Shown piece by piece: positions 15,416-24,037 of a stretch of 64,000 bases of DNA. The notes under the pieces are model-generated. The model was not told the DNA's origin and made no database searches. It worked only from the letters and a program-made list of their open reading frames with translations. A program made the position numbers and the translations under genes. Source of the DNA: Anaeromassilibacillus sp. An250 (GTDB lineage: Bacteria > Bacillota > Clostridia > Oscillospirales > Acutalibacteraceae); the NCBI RefSeq assembly GCF_002159845.1, contig NZ_NFJK01000011.1:1-64000 (forward strand), written 5' to 3'. Every line of letters begins with the position of its first letter. The stretch's first letter is position 1.

Positions 15416-15526
15416 CGTAATCAAGCAATGGAGCCGCACCAGAACTTGATACATGTTCTACCCTCCTCAATATACCCCTCAAGCTAAGAAGAAAGACCGA
15501 ATCCGTAAGGGTTCGGTCTTTTTTCA
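15416..15526 (+). ncRNA. Candidate small RNA with anti-Shine-Dalgarno motif
   Basis: A TATAAT at 15404-15409 (no good -35) precedes about 110 bases without a convincing ORF, ending in an intrinsic terminator at 15492-15524 (stem AAGACCGAA/TTCGGTCTT, then six or more T's). Inside, AGAAC/GTTCT (15441-15459) can form a hairpin, followed by an unpaired C-rich stretch holding CCCTCCTC (15461-15468) and ACCCCTC. Such C-rich single strands pair with mRNA ribosome sites in Firmicute RNAs such as RoxS/RsaE. No known family is recognised. The rest of 15,068-15,400 holds only the lexA promoter. Confidence 0.4.
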
Positions 15527-15543
15527 TTTGTTGTGTACGGTTC

Positions 15544-15591
15544 CTATTTTTGCAGCTGCCGCATATTCCCCGAAATAGGTGGCAAAAATAG
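15544..15591 (+). other. Hairpin just upstream of the SpoIIQ-like gene
   Basis: CTATTTTTGC (15544-15553) is exactly complementary to GCAAAAATAG (15582-15591), with extra inner GCTGCC/GGTGGC pairing. It ends only a few bases before the CGGAGGTG ribosome site and could protect the mRNA or affect initiation. Confidence 0.4.
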
Positions 15592-15608
15592 ACTCGGAGG
15601 TGCAACGA

Positions 15609-16352
15609 ATGACTAACAACCACTATCAGAAGAACCATTCATCCGGAGGGGCTTCCAAAGGCTTTTACATTGCTCTGGGCGTCTGTTTAATTGCAATCGG
15701 TGTGGCCGCCTGGACGACGTATGATAGCGTTATCAACTATGCGACGCCGGAGGAGGAACCATCCAGCAGCCAAACAACGGCCTATCCAGCGAATGAAGCG
15801 GTGAGCGGCGTGTTGGAGGTCCCTGGAAGCAGCTCGCCGGGCACAACATCTTCCACACCATCCGCACCGCCGAGCACATCCCCCAGCAGCCAGGCGCCGC
15901 AATCCAAAGCGCCGGTTTCCTCGGAAGAGCCCGCCGTAAAGACCACGACGGTTCCATTGTCTTTTTCGTATCCGGTCGATGGAACGGTTGTGCAAAAATT
16001 TAGCATCGACAATCTAATCTATTCTAAAACGATGAAAGACTGGCGCGCGCATGCGGGGGTGGATTTCGCTGCGGAATTGGGCACGGAAGTGAAAGCGATC
16101 GCCGATGGGACCGTGAAAAACGCTTACCACGACGACCTATTTGGGAATGTCGTGTATATCGAGCACGGCGAGACCGGCGGATGCTACTGTGGCCTGGAAA
16201 CGATGGACGTGAAAGCCGGCGATACGGTCAAGGCCGGTCAAAAAATCGGGACGGTTGGGACAACCCCTTGTGAGAGCGCTGACGACCCACATCTACATTT
16301 TGCGGTTAAGAAGTCCGGCAAGTGGATTGACCCCCTCACAATCTTTGAATAG
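15609..16352 (+). CDS. SpoIIQ-like M23 (LytM) membrane-anchored metallopeptidase
   Basis: Probable forespore protein of the SpoIIQ type, which pairs with SpoIIIAH in the engulfment channel; clostridial versions often keep zinc-peptidase residues. The 247 residues show a short cytosolic tail, one membrane helix (about 18-40), a Ser/Pro-rich linker (about 50-115) and a LytM domain (about 118-247) with H in AHAGVDF and HLHF, the usual zinc ligands. The stretch SIDNLIYSKTMKDWRAHAG is the SpoIIQ-like signature. ATG at 15609 follows CGGAGGTG by six bases. No spoIIIA genes are in view, so a general M23 hydrolase remains possible. Confidence 0.8.
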   Translation: MTNNHYQKNHSSGGASKGFYIALGVCLIAIGVAAWTTYDSVINYATPEEEPSSSQTTAYPANEAVSGVLEVPGSSSPGTTSSTPSAPPSTSPSSQAPQSKAPVSSEEPAVKTTTVPLSFSYPVDGTVVQKFSIDNLIYSKTMKDWRAHAGVDFAAELGTEVKAIADGTVKNAYHDDLFGNVVYIEHGETGGCYCGLETMDVKAGDTVKAGQKIGTVGTTPCESADDPHLHFAVKKSGKWIDPLTIFE

Positions 16353-16378
16353 GCGCCCTCGGCAACGTTTAGGGGCAT

Positions 16379-16421
16379 AAAAAGCAGAGTCAAGAGAGGA
16401 ATCTTTTGACTCTGCTTTTTT
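16379..16421 (+). terminator. Rho-independent terminator after the SpoIIQ-like gene
   Basis: A 14-bp stem AAAAGCAGAGTCAA/TTGACTCTGCTTTT with a run of T's, 30 bases past the stop codon. Confidence 0.9.
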
Positions 16422-16439
16422 GATCTCTGCCTGTAAAGT

Positions 16440-16760
16440 TTAGAATATATTCATAAAAATTACAAGAATGTTGCTGGAAATATTATTAATTTCGTGGTAC
16501 ACTATATACGAAATGAAAAGGCCCCTTCTTTTCGGTGAAGTGCGTTTCAATTGATGTAACGGGGTGGAGATTAAATTGGATGCGAGTTGTCCGTTCGGGT
16601 GAATCCTTAACAGTTTATTCATGAAATAGACACCGAACGTTACCATACCCAGCGGAAATTTTACTATACTTAAATAGACGGGGAAAGAGAACAGACAGGT
16701 TTGTATAGCCCGGTTCCCCACGGGCATACGGAATGAGACTGGTAGAAAGGAGGTACATTC
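16440..16760 (+). promoter_or_regulatory. 321-bp leader region of the stress-type gene
   Basis: No protein gene is convincing here. TATACT at 16665-16670 is a possible -10 without a good -35. The following leader contains CCCGGTTCCCCACGGG, a short hairpin, and ends in AAAGGAGG. GGGTGAATCC faintly resembles part of the c-di-AMP (ydaO) riboswitch, but its other conserved blocks are absent. Confidence 0.3.
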
Positions 16761-17195
16761 GTGAACAGCAGAGGAGCGGTTCTGGTTTGTGTTACAGGCC
16801 AGCGCGATTGTGACAGATTGATTAAAGCAGGGAAGCGGATTGCAGAAGAGCGGTCGGTTCCACTGCATGTATTGTGTGTACAGCCGACTTCGGCGGGGTT
16901 CGATGCCGACTGTGAGGAGTTGGAGTATCTGCGGCAGACATCGCGCGACGTGCAGGCAGAAATGTCCGTCTATTTTCATGATGACGCAGCGTTGTTGGCA
17001 GTCGGGTTTGTAAAACAAATAGGAGCGACTCATATTGTGACGGGAATGGCGGAAGCCCCCGTTAATGGATTTGTGGAAGTCCTTCATAAGCTTTTGCCCC
17101 AAATCCCCATTTCCATGGTGGCAAAAGACGGCATCATATATAATATCTGCCCGACAAACAGAAAGGCAGTGCCCGCCAGAATGATGAATGCATAA
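16761..17195 (+). CDS. Universal stress protein-like / KdpD-USP-like domain protein
   Basis: A 144-residue single-domain protein with the alternating beta/alpha pattern of the UspA nucleotide-binding fold: VLVCVTGQRDCDRLIKAGKR at the start, PLHVLCVQ for the second strand, GATHIVTGMAE for the fourth. The arrangement resembles the USP domain of the sensor KdpD. GTG at 16761 follows AAAGGAGG by seven bases. It is monocistronic, with a terminator 16 bases after the stop. Ligand and role are unknown. Confidence 0.6.
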   Translation: MNSRGAVLVCVTGQRDCDRLIKAGKRIAEERSVPLHVLCVQPTSAGFDADCEELEYLRQTSRDVQAEMSVYFHDDAALLAVGFVKQIGATHIVTGMAEAPVNGFVEVLHKLLPQIPISMVAKDGIIYNICPTNRKAVPARMMNA

Positions 17196-17210
17196 GCTGG
17201 CGGCTGTTCC

Positions 17211-17244
17211 AGGGGTCCTGGCCTTGTGCCAGGACCCCTTTTTG
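17211..17244 (+). terminator. Rho-independent terminator
   Basis: Perfect stem AGGGGTCCTGGC/GCCAGGACCCCT with a 5-base loop, followed by TTTT. Confidence 0.92.
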
Positions 17245-17377
17245 CTCCCTCTAGATGGCAATTTACATCTCTTAAATTAGCAAGATGGAATTTTGCTTGT
17301 CTGCTTGCCATTTCATGGCCAATGCCGTACAATAGACACATCCCTGTGAAATCCGAAGAAAGGAGGGGGATACACAG

Positions 17378-18772
17378 ATGCTCAAAGAAAACCAACGGAT
17401 TTTTAATGTGACCATGGTGGTGCTGGATGCATGCATCTGCCTGATTTCTATGGTCCTGGCCTTTGTGATCCGTTTTAACGTGTTGGATGGTGGCCATGAC
17501 CGCATTGGAATCGTCTACTATTTGAGGCTGATGGTCCTGGTAATCCCGTTTTATTTTTTATTGTATCAATATTTTGGCCTGCACGATTCCTTCCGAAGCA
17601 AAGCGCTTGTGTCGGAGATCGGAAAAATTGTTCAGGCGAATATGGTTGGTTCGGTCTTTATCTTTGTGTTGGTCTTCTTTTTGAAGGAGGTCAACGTTTC
17701 CCGAATGGTCGTTGTGCTGTTCGCGGGGATGAATACCCTGTTCGGCTCCATCGAACGGGTGGCGATCCGGAAAATCCTGCGGCGCTTGCGCGAAAAGGGA
17801 TATAACCTGAAGCAGCTCCTGATCGTCGGCTGGAACCAGGCGTCCGGAGAATTTTACGATAAGATCATGCTGAACCGCAGTCTGGGATACGACGTCTGCG
17901 GCTATCTGAGCGGGCAACCGGAAAATGTGGGGAAACGCAACCTTCCCTATCGGGGGACGTTCCAGGACCTTTCCAACCTTTTGGAAAATAAGGAGATCGA
18001 CGAGGTGGTTATCTCGCTCGATTACGATGAATTCCCGGAGTTGGAGGAGATCATCGATACCTGCGAAAGGGAAGGGGTCAAATCCAGCCTGCTCCCCTTC
18101 TATACGAAATTCTTGCCCACCAGGCCGTATATCGACGTGGTGGAAGGCATGCCGCTCATCAACTTGCGCCGCGTGCCATTGGACAATTTGGTAAACGGCT
18201 TTTTAAAGCGGAGCTTTGATATTGTGGCTTCACTTTTGGGCCTGGTCCTTCTGTCCCCCGTCTTTTTGGGGGTGGCGATCGGCGTGAAATGTTCGTCCCC
18301 CGGTCCGGTGATCTACCGCCAGACACGCATCGGCCGCCGCAAGAGGGAATTTACTATGTATAAGTTCCGTTCCATGAGTACGGAGAACAATGCGGATATG
18401 ACCACATGGGGAACCCGCAACGACGGACGCCGGACCGGGTTTGGGGCCTTTTTGCGCAAGTACAGCCTGGACGAGCTGCCGCAGCTCTGGAATGTGCTAA
18501 AAGGGGATATGAGCCTAGTAGGGCCGAGGCCCGAACGCCCGTATTTTGTAGAAAAGTTCCGGGAGGAGATCCCCCTGTATATGATGAAGCACCTTGTCCG
18601 TCCCGGGATTACGGGATGGGCCCAGGTCAATGGCTGGCGTGGGGATACCTCCATTGAAGAACGGATCAAATGTGACATTTATTACATTGAAAACTGGACC
18701 TTCCTTTTGGATATCAAGATCTTGTTCCTAACCATATTTAAAGGAATTGTGAACAAAAGCGAAGATCTCTGA
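17378..18772 (+). CDS. Polyprenyl-phosphate sugar-1-phosphate transferase (WcaJ/CpsE type)
   Basis: Starts surface polysaccharide synthesis by moving a sugar-1-phosphate from a UDP-sugar to undecaprenyl phosphate at the inner leaflet. The 464 residues contain four N-terminal helices (about 10-135), a CoA-binding-like cytosolic domain (about 140-260), a re-entrant helix after KRSFDIVAS (about 280-305), and the C-terminal transferase domain with [27 protein letters not shown] and [12 protein letters not shown] at 17378 has AAAGGAGG upstream. It heads the polysaccharide gene cluster. The sugar (glucose or galactose) cannot be told from sequence. Confidence 0.93.
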   Translation: MLKENQRIFNVTMVVLDACICLISMVLAFVIRFNVLDGGHDRIGIVYYLRLMVLVIPFYFLLYQYFGLHDSFRSKALVSEIGKIVQANMVGSVFIFVLVFFLKEVNVSRMVVVLFAGMNTLFGSIERVAIRKILRRLREKGYNLKQLLIVGWNQASGEFYDKIMLNRSLGYDVCGYLSGQPENVGKRNLPYRGTFQDLSNLLENKEIDEVVISLDYDEFPELEEIIDTCEREGVKSSLLPFYTKFLPTRPYIDVVEGMPLINLRRVPLDNLVNGFLKRSFDIVASLLGLVLLSPVFLGVAIGVKCSSPGPVIYRQTRIGRRKREFTMYKFRSMSTENNADMTTWGTRNDGRRTGFGAFLRKYSLDELPQLWNVLKGDMSLVGPRPERPYFVEKFREEIPLYMMKHLVRPGITGWAQVNGWRGDTSIEERIKCDIYYIENWTFLLDIKILFLTIFKGIVNKSEDL

Positions 18773-18922
18773 AAAGGAAGGGATTCTGTGCTATAATGAT
18801 TCCATAAATGCCTGTGAAAACGAAGATTTCCGCGTGGATAGAGCGTTGCGGCTACCCCAAAGCAGCGGGGACTGCCGTATTGCCGTTTGGCGGAAGGGTG
18901 TGGAAATAGGGAGGAGACAGCT

Positions 18923-20101
18923 TTGCTGCCGTATGTTTTGCTGTTGCTGTTTCTTGTTGTGTCTGGATTCCTCTTATGCGAACGGAATCCAAGCAGGAGG
19001 AAAGACGCGATTTACTTGGGGATCGCTTCCTTGGGGTTGATTCTCTTTGCTGCATTCCGCGGGGAGACGGTTGGCATTGACTATCCGATGTATCAGACAT
19101 ACTTTGAACAGATGCATCGGGAGGGATGGCAATTTTTGACCGGGCCACAGAATGAATACCGCATGGAGTTCGGCTTTAGCTTTCTCAACTTTGCGATTTC
19201 CCGGTTTACCGGGGATGTCCACGTCTTTATGGCGGTTGCGGCAACGATCCTGGTGCTATTGGCGGCCATTGCCATCTATCGGGATTGTTCCATTCCCTGG
19301 GTGGGGATGTTTATCTTTGTAAGTTTCCATTTTTTCGGCAATTCCATGAGTTTTATCCGGCAGTCCTTCGCCATTGGGATTTTCTTATTCGCCATTCGCT
19401 ATCTCAAGGAAAAGCGTTTTGTGCCATATCTGTTGATCGTATTGCTGGCGGCGACGTTCCACAAGTCCATCCTGCTGCTGATTCCCTTCTATTTTTTGGC
19501 GCAGGTTCCCATTTGTTGGAAAACCCTTGCGGTGTATGGGACAGGGACGATTCTAATTATGGCCTTCTTCTGGCCGATTTTCGAATTTATCACCCAATTT
19601 GTTTACCAGTTCTATGCAACGGAGGAAGGGCTTTATTTCCTGCGTGGGCGCGATTGGCAGACCGCGTTTATCCCCGTATCCTTGGCGGTTGTGGCCCTTT
19701 TGTTGAAAGGCCGCCTACTGCGGCAGAACCCACAGAATGGGGCGCTGGTCCATCTGACGGTATGCACGGGTTTGCTCTTTATTTTAACTTGCCAACATTA
19801 TATTTTTCAGCGGATTGGAAATATTTTCTTTGCCGGCGCGATTTTTTTGCTCCCCGAGCTCCTTAAAGGGATCCGGATCGAACCCGCTGCGGACGAGGAC
19901 TTGGAGCAGCGGAGGTTCCAGATGCGGTCCGAACGGAAGCAGCAGATGCGGGAGCGCCGGAAGAGGAAGAGTGTGGAGAACTGGCACCGGCAATATTATT
20001 ATTACAGCCTCGGCGTTACGCTCTTTTTTGGCACCCTATATTATATCTGGTTCCTGCTGCAGAACCGCATCAATCTGATTCCCTATGTGACCTTTTTTTA
20101 A
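18923..20101 (+). CDS. EpsG-family polysaccharide polymerase-like membrane protein (copy 1)
   Basis: A polytopic inner-membrane protein of the EpsG/Wzy-like group, thought to polymerise lipid-linked repeat units. About ten hydrophobic helices are visible. Characteristic EpsG features are RGETVGIDYPMYQTYF near residue 45, SFIRQSFAIGIFL, and the central YLKEKRFVPYLL. I placed the start at TTG 18923, six bases after GGGAGGAG; the longer frame begins at TTG 18887 without a ribosome site. Its closest relative is the next gene, with which it shares whole-length order and many short identities. A charged Arg-rich insert (about 330-360) distinguishes it from copy 2. Confidence 0.82.
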   Translation: MLPYVLLLLFLVVSGFLLCERNPSRRKDAIYLGIASLGLILFAAFRGETVGIDYPMYQTYFEQMHREGWQFLTGPQNEYRMEFGFSFLNFAISRFTGDVHVFMAVAATILVLLAAIAIYRDCSIPWVGMFIFVSFHFFGNSMSFIRQSFAIGIFLFAIRYLKEKRFVPYLLIVLLAATFHKSILLLIPFYFLAQVPICWKTLAVYGTGTILIMAFFWPIFEFITQFVYQFYATEEGLYFLRGRDWQTAFIPVSLAVVALLLKGRLLRQNPQNGALVHLTVCTGLLFILTCQHYIFQRIGNIFFAGAIFLLPELLKGIRIEPAADEDLEQRRFQMRSERKQQMRERRKRKSVENWHRQYYYYSLGVTLFFGTLYYIWFLLQNRINLIPYVTFF

Positions 20102-20157
20102 AGGGGATATTTGTGCTTAGAGGCGCAATATAAAACGATAAGAAAGAGGGCGACTAT

Positions 20158-21366
20158 ATGTGGGCATATGCCATCATTGTATTTAGCATCTTAATTCTTG
20201 GCCTGCTTTTGGGGGAATGGAAACCGAGCCGGAAAAAGGAGATTTTATACCTTTGTATTTCCTCGGTGATCCTAATTGTTTTTTCTTCTATCCGGGCGAC
20301 CAACGTGGGGATTGATTATTTCCAGTTTTATGTGCCGTTTTTTGAGAATGTCCACAGCGGCGGTTGGGGGTATTTAATCAGCGATGCGAACACCTACCGG
20401 TCTGAATTTGGGTTCAGCCTGTTGACATATCTGATTTCCTTTGTTACGGGAAACCCCTTTGTTTATGCGGCGGTGATCGCTGTTTTTATGGTCGGCCTGA
20501 CCGCGCTAGTGCTCTATCGGGACTGCCCGAAACCGTGGGTTGGGATGTTCATTTTTGTCGCCTTCAACTTCTTTGGGAACACGCTGAGCTATCTCCGCCA
20601 GTCTTTGGCAATCGCTATTTTCCTATTTGCCATTCGCTATATCAAGGAAAAGCGGATCGTCCCATACATGTTGCTGGTTTTGTTGGCGGCGAGCTTTCAC
20701 AATTCCCTGCTGCTGATGATCCCCATCTATTTCCTGGCGCAGATTCCGGTCAACCGGGTTTCTATGGGCGTCTATGCGGGCGTTACGGTTCTGGTACTGA
20801 TCTTTTCCTGGCAGCTCTTTGACCTGGTCACGCAGTTTGTCTATCAATATTATGCGACTGAGCAGAACCTCTACTTTATGAATGGCCGCGACTTCATGAC
20901 GGGATTTGTGCCAGTTTTGGCCATGGTGATGATCATCGGCTTCAAAAAACTGTTGCTCAAACAAAATCCAAGGAATGTGGTTTTGGTCAATCTTGCCATG
21001 TATACAGGGATCTTTTTCATCTTGACCTGGAAGCATTTCCTGTTCCAGCGGATTGGCAATATCTTCTTTACCGCTGCGATTTTGTATATCCCGGAGCTGT
21101 TGGCTGCCTTGCAATCCACCGCCACCGAAGAAGAGAAAGAAAAACGCTTTCTGGCGGGCAAAGGTAGCTGGCGCAATTATGGTTATTACTATGGTTTGGC
21201 GGCTGTCATGGCCTTTGGGTTGATCTATTACTTCTGGTTCATCCAGCAAAACCGCATCAACCTCTTGCCGTTCTATACCGTCTTCCAGGAGATCCAGGTG
21301 AGCGCTCTGCGCGTACAGGCGATTACGACGACCATCCTGAATACTTTGGTGCAAACCTTTGGATAA
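20158..21366 (+). CDS. EpsG-family polysaccharide polymerase-like membrane protein (copy 2)
   Basis: A 402-residue multi-helix membrane protein parallel to the preceding gene along its length: RATNVGIDYFQFY, PWVGMFIFVAFNFFGN, SYLRQSLAIAIFLFAIRY, IKEKRIVPYMLLVLLAASFH and QNRINLLPF all have counterparts. It begins at ATG 20158 after AGAAAGAGGG and ends in a short tail absent from copy 1. Two neighbouring EpsG proteins suggest two polymers, or repeat units with two linkage types. Function beyond the family is inferred. Confidence 0.82.
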   Translation: MWAYAIIVFSILILGLLLGEWKPSRKKEILYLCISSVILIVFSSIRATNVGIDYFQFYVPFFENVHSGGWGYLISDANTYRSEFGFSLLTYLISFVTGNPFVYAAVIAVFMVGLTALVLYRDCPKPWVGMFIFVAFNFFGNTLSYLRQSLAIAIFLFAIRYIKEKRIVPYMLLVLLAASFHNSLLLMIPIYFLAQIPVNRVSMGVYAGVTVLVLIFSWQLFDLVTQFVYQYYATEQNLYFMNGRDFMTGFVPVLAMVMIIGFKKLLLKQNPRNVVLVNLAMYTGIFFILTWKHFLFQRIGNIFFTAAILYIPELLAALQSTATEEEKEKRFLAGKGSWRNYGYYYGLAAVMAFGLIYYFWFIQQNRINLLPFYTVFQEIQVSALRVQAITTTILNTLVQTFG

Positions 21367-21370
21367 TAAG

Positions 21371-21405
21371 AAGGAGACGCTCTTTTTACAGAACGTCTCC
21401 CGTTT
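21371..21405. terminator. Hairpin between converging genes
   Basis: AGGAGACG pairs with CGTCT(C)C around a 14-base loop, followed on the plus strand by CGTTTCTT and on the minus strand by AGCG...TTCTT. A weak bidirectional terminator. Confidence 0.45.
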
Positions 21406-21419
21406 CTTCTATGGACTTC

Positions 21420-22217
21420 TCAACCGAGCGCTACGTCTAAAATCATCATCACCAGGAAACCAAGCATGACGCCCGCCGTCCCTGGGTGGGAATGTTCGCC
21501 GAGGTGTGCTTCCGGAATAAGTTCCTCCACCACAACATAGATCATCGCGCCTGCGGCAAAGGAAAGGAACCAGGGCATCAATGGCGTCACCGAACCAGCG
21601 ATTAAAACCGCCAATAGGCCGCCAATCGGTTCGACAATCCCGGAGAGCGCCCCGTATGCGAACGACCGGGTGGCCGACAAGCCTTCTTGCCGCAAGGGAA
21701 GGGAAATTGCTGCGCCCTCTGGAAAATTTTGAAGGCCCATTCCGAGGGCCAATGCCATTGCAGCCGCCAACGTCACCGGCGCGCCTTCCTGTGCGACAAG
21801 CGCAAAGGACAGGCCGACTGCCATGCCTTCGGGGATATTGTGCAGCGTCACGGCAAACACCAACATGGTCGTACGCTTTAGTGAGGAAGAAATCCCCTCC
21901 GGTTGGTCGCTGCCCGGGTGCAGATGGGGAAGGAGCCGGTCGAGCAGCATTAAAAACAGGCCCCCCAAGACAAAACCACCCGCTGCGGGAATCCATCCGA
22001 TTTGCCCCTGCTCCTCTGCCATTTCAATCGAAGGGATCAGCAGGGACCATACGGAAGCGGCAATCATGACGCCGGCGGCAAATCCTAAGAAAATGCGCTG
22101 TAGATTTGCCTTTACCCCTTTGCGGAATAAAAAAACCATAGCTGCGCCCATAGCGGTACAGAGGAAGGTGAATCCCGTCCCGATCAAGGCCAGCCATGCG
22201 GGATGCAATCCTTGCAT
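21420..22217 (-). CDS. ZIP-family metal (zinc/iron) transporter
   Basis: Imports divalent metal, probably zinc, across the membrane. The 265 residues contain eight hydrophobic helices; helix 4 carries VTLHNIPEGMAVG and helix 5 GMGLQNFPEGAAIS, the paired H/N-x-P-E-G motifs forming the binuclear metal site. The His-rich loop HLHPGSDQ is typical of the variable region. ATG at 22217 follows AAAGGAGG by six bases, so the longer frame from 22331 is not used. The region just upstream holds a dyad resembling metalloregulator sites (22253-22283). It lies divergent from or downstream of spoIIID on the same strand. Confidence 0.93.
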   Translation of the reverse strand: MQGLHPAWLALIGTGFTFLCTAMGAAMVFLFRKGVKANLQRIFLGFAAGVMIAASVWSLLIPSIEMAEEQGQIGWIPAAGGFVLGGLFLMLLDRLLPHLHPGSDQPEGISSSLKRTTMLVFAVTLHNIPEGMAVGLSFALVAQEGAPVTLAAAMALALGMGLQNFPEGAAISLPLRQEGLSATRSFAYGALSGIVEPIGGLLAVLIAGSVTPLMPWFLSFAAGAMIYVVVEELIPEAHLGEHSHPGTAGVMLGFLVMMILDVALG

Positions 22218-22252
22218 GGACGTCCTCCTTTTCCGACTCCCGATATATGGAT

Positions 22253-22283
22253 TATAATCACGAGAATCGTTATTATGATTATA
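22253..22283 (-). promoter_or_regulatory. Promoter -10 and AT-rich dyad upstream of the ZIP gene (possible Fur/Zur box)
   Basis: TATAATC (22253-22259) and GATTATA (22277-22283) are exact inverted repeats 17 bases apart; an inner AATC/GATT pair overlaps. On the minus strand TATAAT within the dyad could be the zip -10. Fur-family repressors bind AT-rich dyads of this kind, so control by metal is a reasonable inference. Confidence 0.5.
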
Positions 22284-22360
22284 GAGGAGGAACGTTTGAA
22301 ATGCAATGGAATTTTTCGCAGGCCCTCCCATCTGGTTCCATCGGAGGGAGGTTTCTACTT

Positions 22361-22639
22361 TTACCGGTTGGAATTGGGCACAGCGGCCAAGGAACCCTTT
22401 TTGTATTTCATCCTGGTGGCCATGCCGCCGCGGATATGCCGCTGCGCTTTGTTTACCTCTAGCACATTTTTTACTTCCCGATAGAGCTGTGGATCGACAT
22501 ATTTTAAACGCTGGGCGACATCTTTATGTACCGTGCTTTTGCTGACGCCAAACTTTTTGGCTGCTTTTCGGACTGTGGCCTTGTTTTCGATGATATATTC
22601 GCCGAGCTCGACAGCGCGCTCTTCAACGATGCCTTTCAT
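22361..22639 (-). CDS. spoIIID: Sporulation transcriptional regulator SpoIIID
   Basis: A small mother-cell DNA-binding protein that adjusts the sigma-E regulon during sporulation. Its 92 residues match the family. The helix-turn-helix is KATVRKAAKKFGVSKSTVHK (about 19-38), followed by KDVAQRL and the basic C-terminal region needed for monomer binding. ATG at 22639 follows a GGGGGGCG site; the upstream extension of the frame is unsupported. It is 144 bp upstream of the zip gene on the same strand and sits inside the polysaccharide locus. Confidence 0.95.
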   Translation of the reverse strand: MKGIVEERAVELGEYIIENKATVRKAAKKFGVSKSTVHKDVAQRLKYVDPQLYREVKNVLEVNKAQRHIRGGMATRMKYKKGSLAAVPNSNR

Positions 22640-22848
22640 GGTACGCCCCCCTGTTCTAGTTAGGGCATGTTCAGATTGCAAGCTCAAGACATGGAAAACG
22701 GTGCGGTTTTCGCTTGAACGCGCCCTATGCTACCAAATATATGTGGGGGGACCCGAGAATATGAAGGGGCCGTCCTCTGGCGGTTGTTCTGGGGTGCGGC
22801 CTATGATATAATTCTAAAGAATGAGCTTTACTGTTGGAGGGACAAAGA

Positions 22849-23916
22849 ATGGATGCCCCAAAGGTCAGTGTGATTGTACCGGTTTACAACTGTGAGGACT
22901 ATATTGCAAGGTGCATACAGTCCCTATTGGCGCAGACATTACGCGAAATAGAAATTATCGCGATCGACGATGGGTCAACGGACAAATCGGGTGCGATATT
23001 GGATCGATATGCTGAAAAAGACCAACGCCTTCGCGTATTTCATCAGAAAAACGGTGGGGTGTCCGCAGCACGGAATAAGGGGCTTCAATACGCGCAAGGA
23101 ACCTATATCGGTTTTGTGGATGGGGACGACTATGTAGAACCTGATATGTACCAAGAGCTCTTGGCCGCTGTCGATCATCGGGCAGAAGTCGCGATATGTG
23201 GTTACGACCTGCAATTTGTTGGACATCGGGAAACTCGGCCATGTCAAGGGGCGCCCCTGATCCGAATCACATCTCCATCGGATTTTTATATGCAATATTT
23301 TTGGAAGTCTCCAAATCTGTGGGATAAAATTTATTGCAGGCAGATGATCGAGCAAAGGCGGGTATCTTTTTCCGGTGATGTTGGAGAGGATCTTTTGTTT
23401 AACCTGGAACTGCTCCCCCATTTAAAGACCGCAGCGATTGTACAAAAGGTTTTATATCACTATGTACAGAGAAAAAACTCTATTATTCACAGAGGTAATT
23501 GGAAAATCCTGCGGCAAGGAGATCTTTTCGAAAACTATCTTGTGAAGTTCTGTGGGAAAGCATCTATGGAGGAGGAGCAGAGCCCTCTACTTTATATTTC
23601 TTTCTTCTCGGTGTTAACGGGTTATTTGTGCTCTGCGAAGACAGCTTCGAGGCCATTTGGCTCTCTAAAACATCATATTTATAAATTGACTCGGGACACA
23701 CAATTATGTGCGATTTGCGAAAAAGCCATGCAGAGTGGGGGGTTGTATAAACTGAGAAAGAAATGTTTGATCACGCCAGCGTTTTACCAGATCGAAAAGT
23801 GGCTTTGTTTTTTGCTGAAGCACCGGATGGTCCGTGCTTCTTCAGCGGTTATTTGGATGATAAGCCGGTTGTATGTAAAAAGTCACTTGGAGGATGAAAC
23901 AACACTTTTCGCATAG
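22849..23916 (+). CDS. Family 2 glycosyltransferase
   Basis: A GT-A fold sugar transferase for the surface polymer. The N-terminal catalytic domain shows VSVIVPVYNCEDYI, AIDDGSTDKSG for nucleotide binding, GGVSAARNKGL and the DxD-type GFVDGDDYV. The 355 residues include a C-terminal helical part of unknown specificity. ATG at 22849 follows TGGAGGG by seven bases. It stands 209 bp after the divergent spoIIID start, so it has its own promoter. Donor and acceptor sugars are unknown. Confidence 0.9.
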   Translation: MDAPKVSVIVPVYNCEDYIARCIQSLLAQTLREIEIIAIDDGSTDKSGAILDRYAEKDQRLRVFHQKNGGVSAARNKGLQYAQGTYIGFVDGDDYVEPDMYQELLAAVDHRAEVAICGYDLQFVGHRETRPCQGAPLIRITSPSDFYMQYFWKSPNLWDKIYCRQMIEQRRVSFSGDVGEDLLFNLELLPHLKTAAIVQKVLYHYVQRKNSIIHRGNWKILRQGDLFENYLVKFCGKASMEEEQSPLLYISFFSVLTGYLCSAKTASRPFGSLKHHIYKLTRDTQLCAICEKAMQSGGLYKLRKKCLITPAFYQIEKWLCFLLKHRMVRASSAVIWMISRLYVKSHLEDETTLFA

Positions 23917-24037
23917 TGATCAAAAGGACTCGGTTGACGGCAAAGACCGATTTACCTCAAGCGTATGCTTCATTTCGGAATGGCAAAATTGATAGGGATT
24001 GGTAAATTATGGGTCTGAAAGGAAGTGGCTATTCGCA

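Noticed and set aside
15357-15638. 93-codon minus-strand ORF upstream of the SpoIIQ-like gene
   Set aside because: It crosses a plus-strand terminator and the ribosome site of a well-supported gene.
16560-16760. c-di-AMP (ydaO) riboswitch before the stress-type gene
   Set aside because: Only GGGTGAATCC resembles the consensus; the GTAGGGA and CCGACAGCTAAC blocks are missing.
16440-17261. 273-codon minus-strand ORF over the stress-type gene
   Set aside because: It runs antisense through a well-started gene and its terminator and has no recognisable domain.
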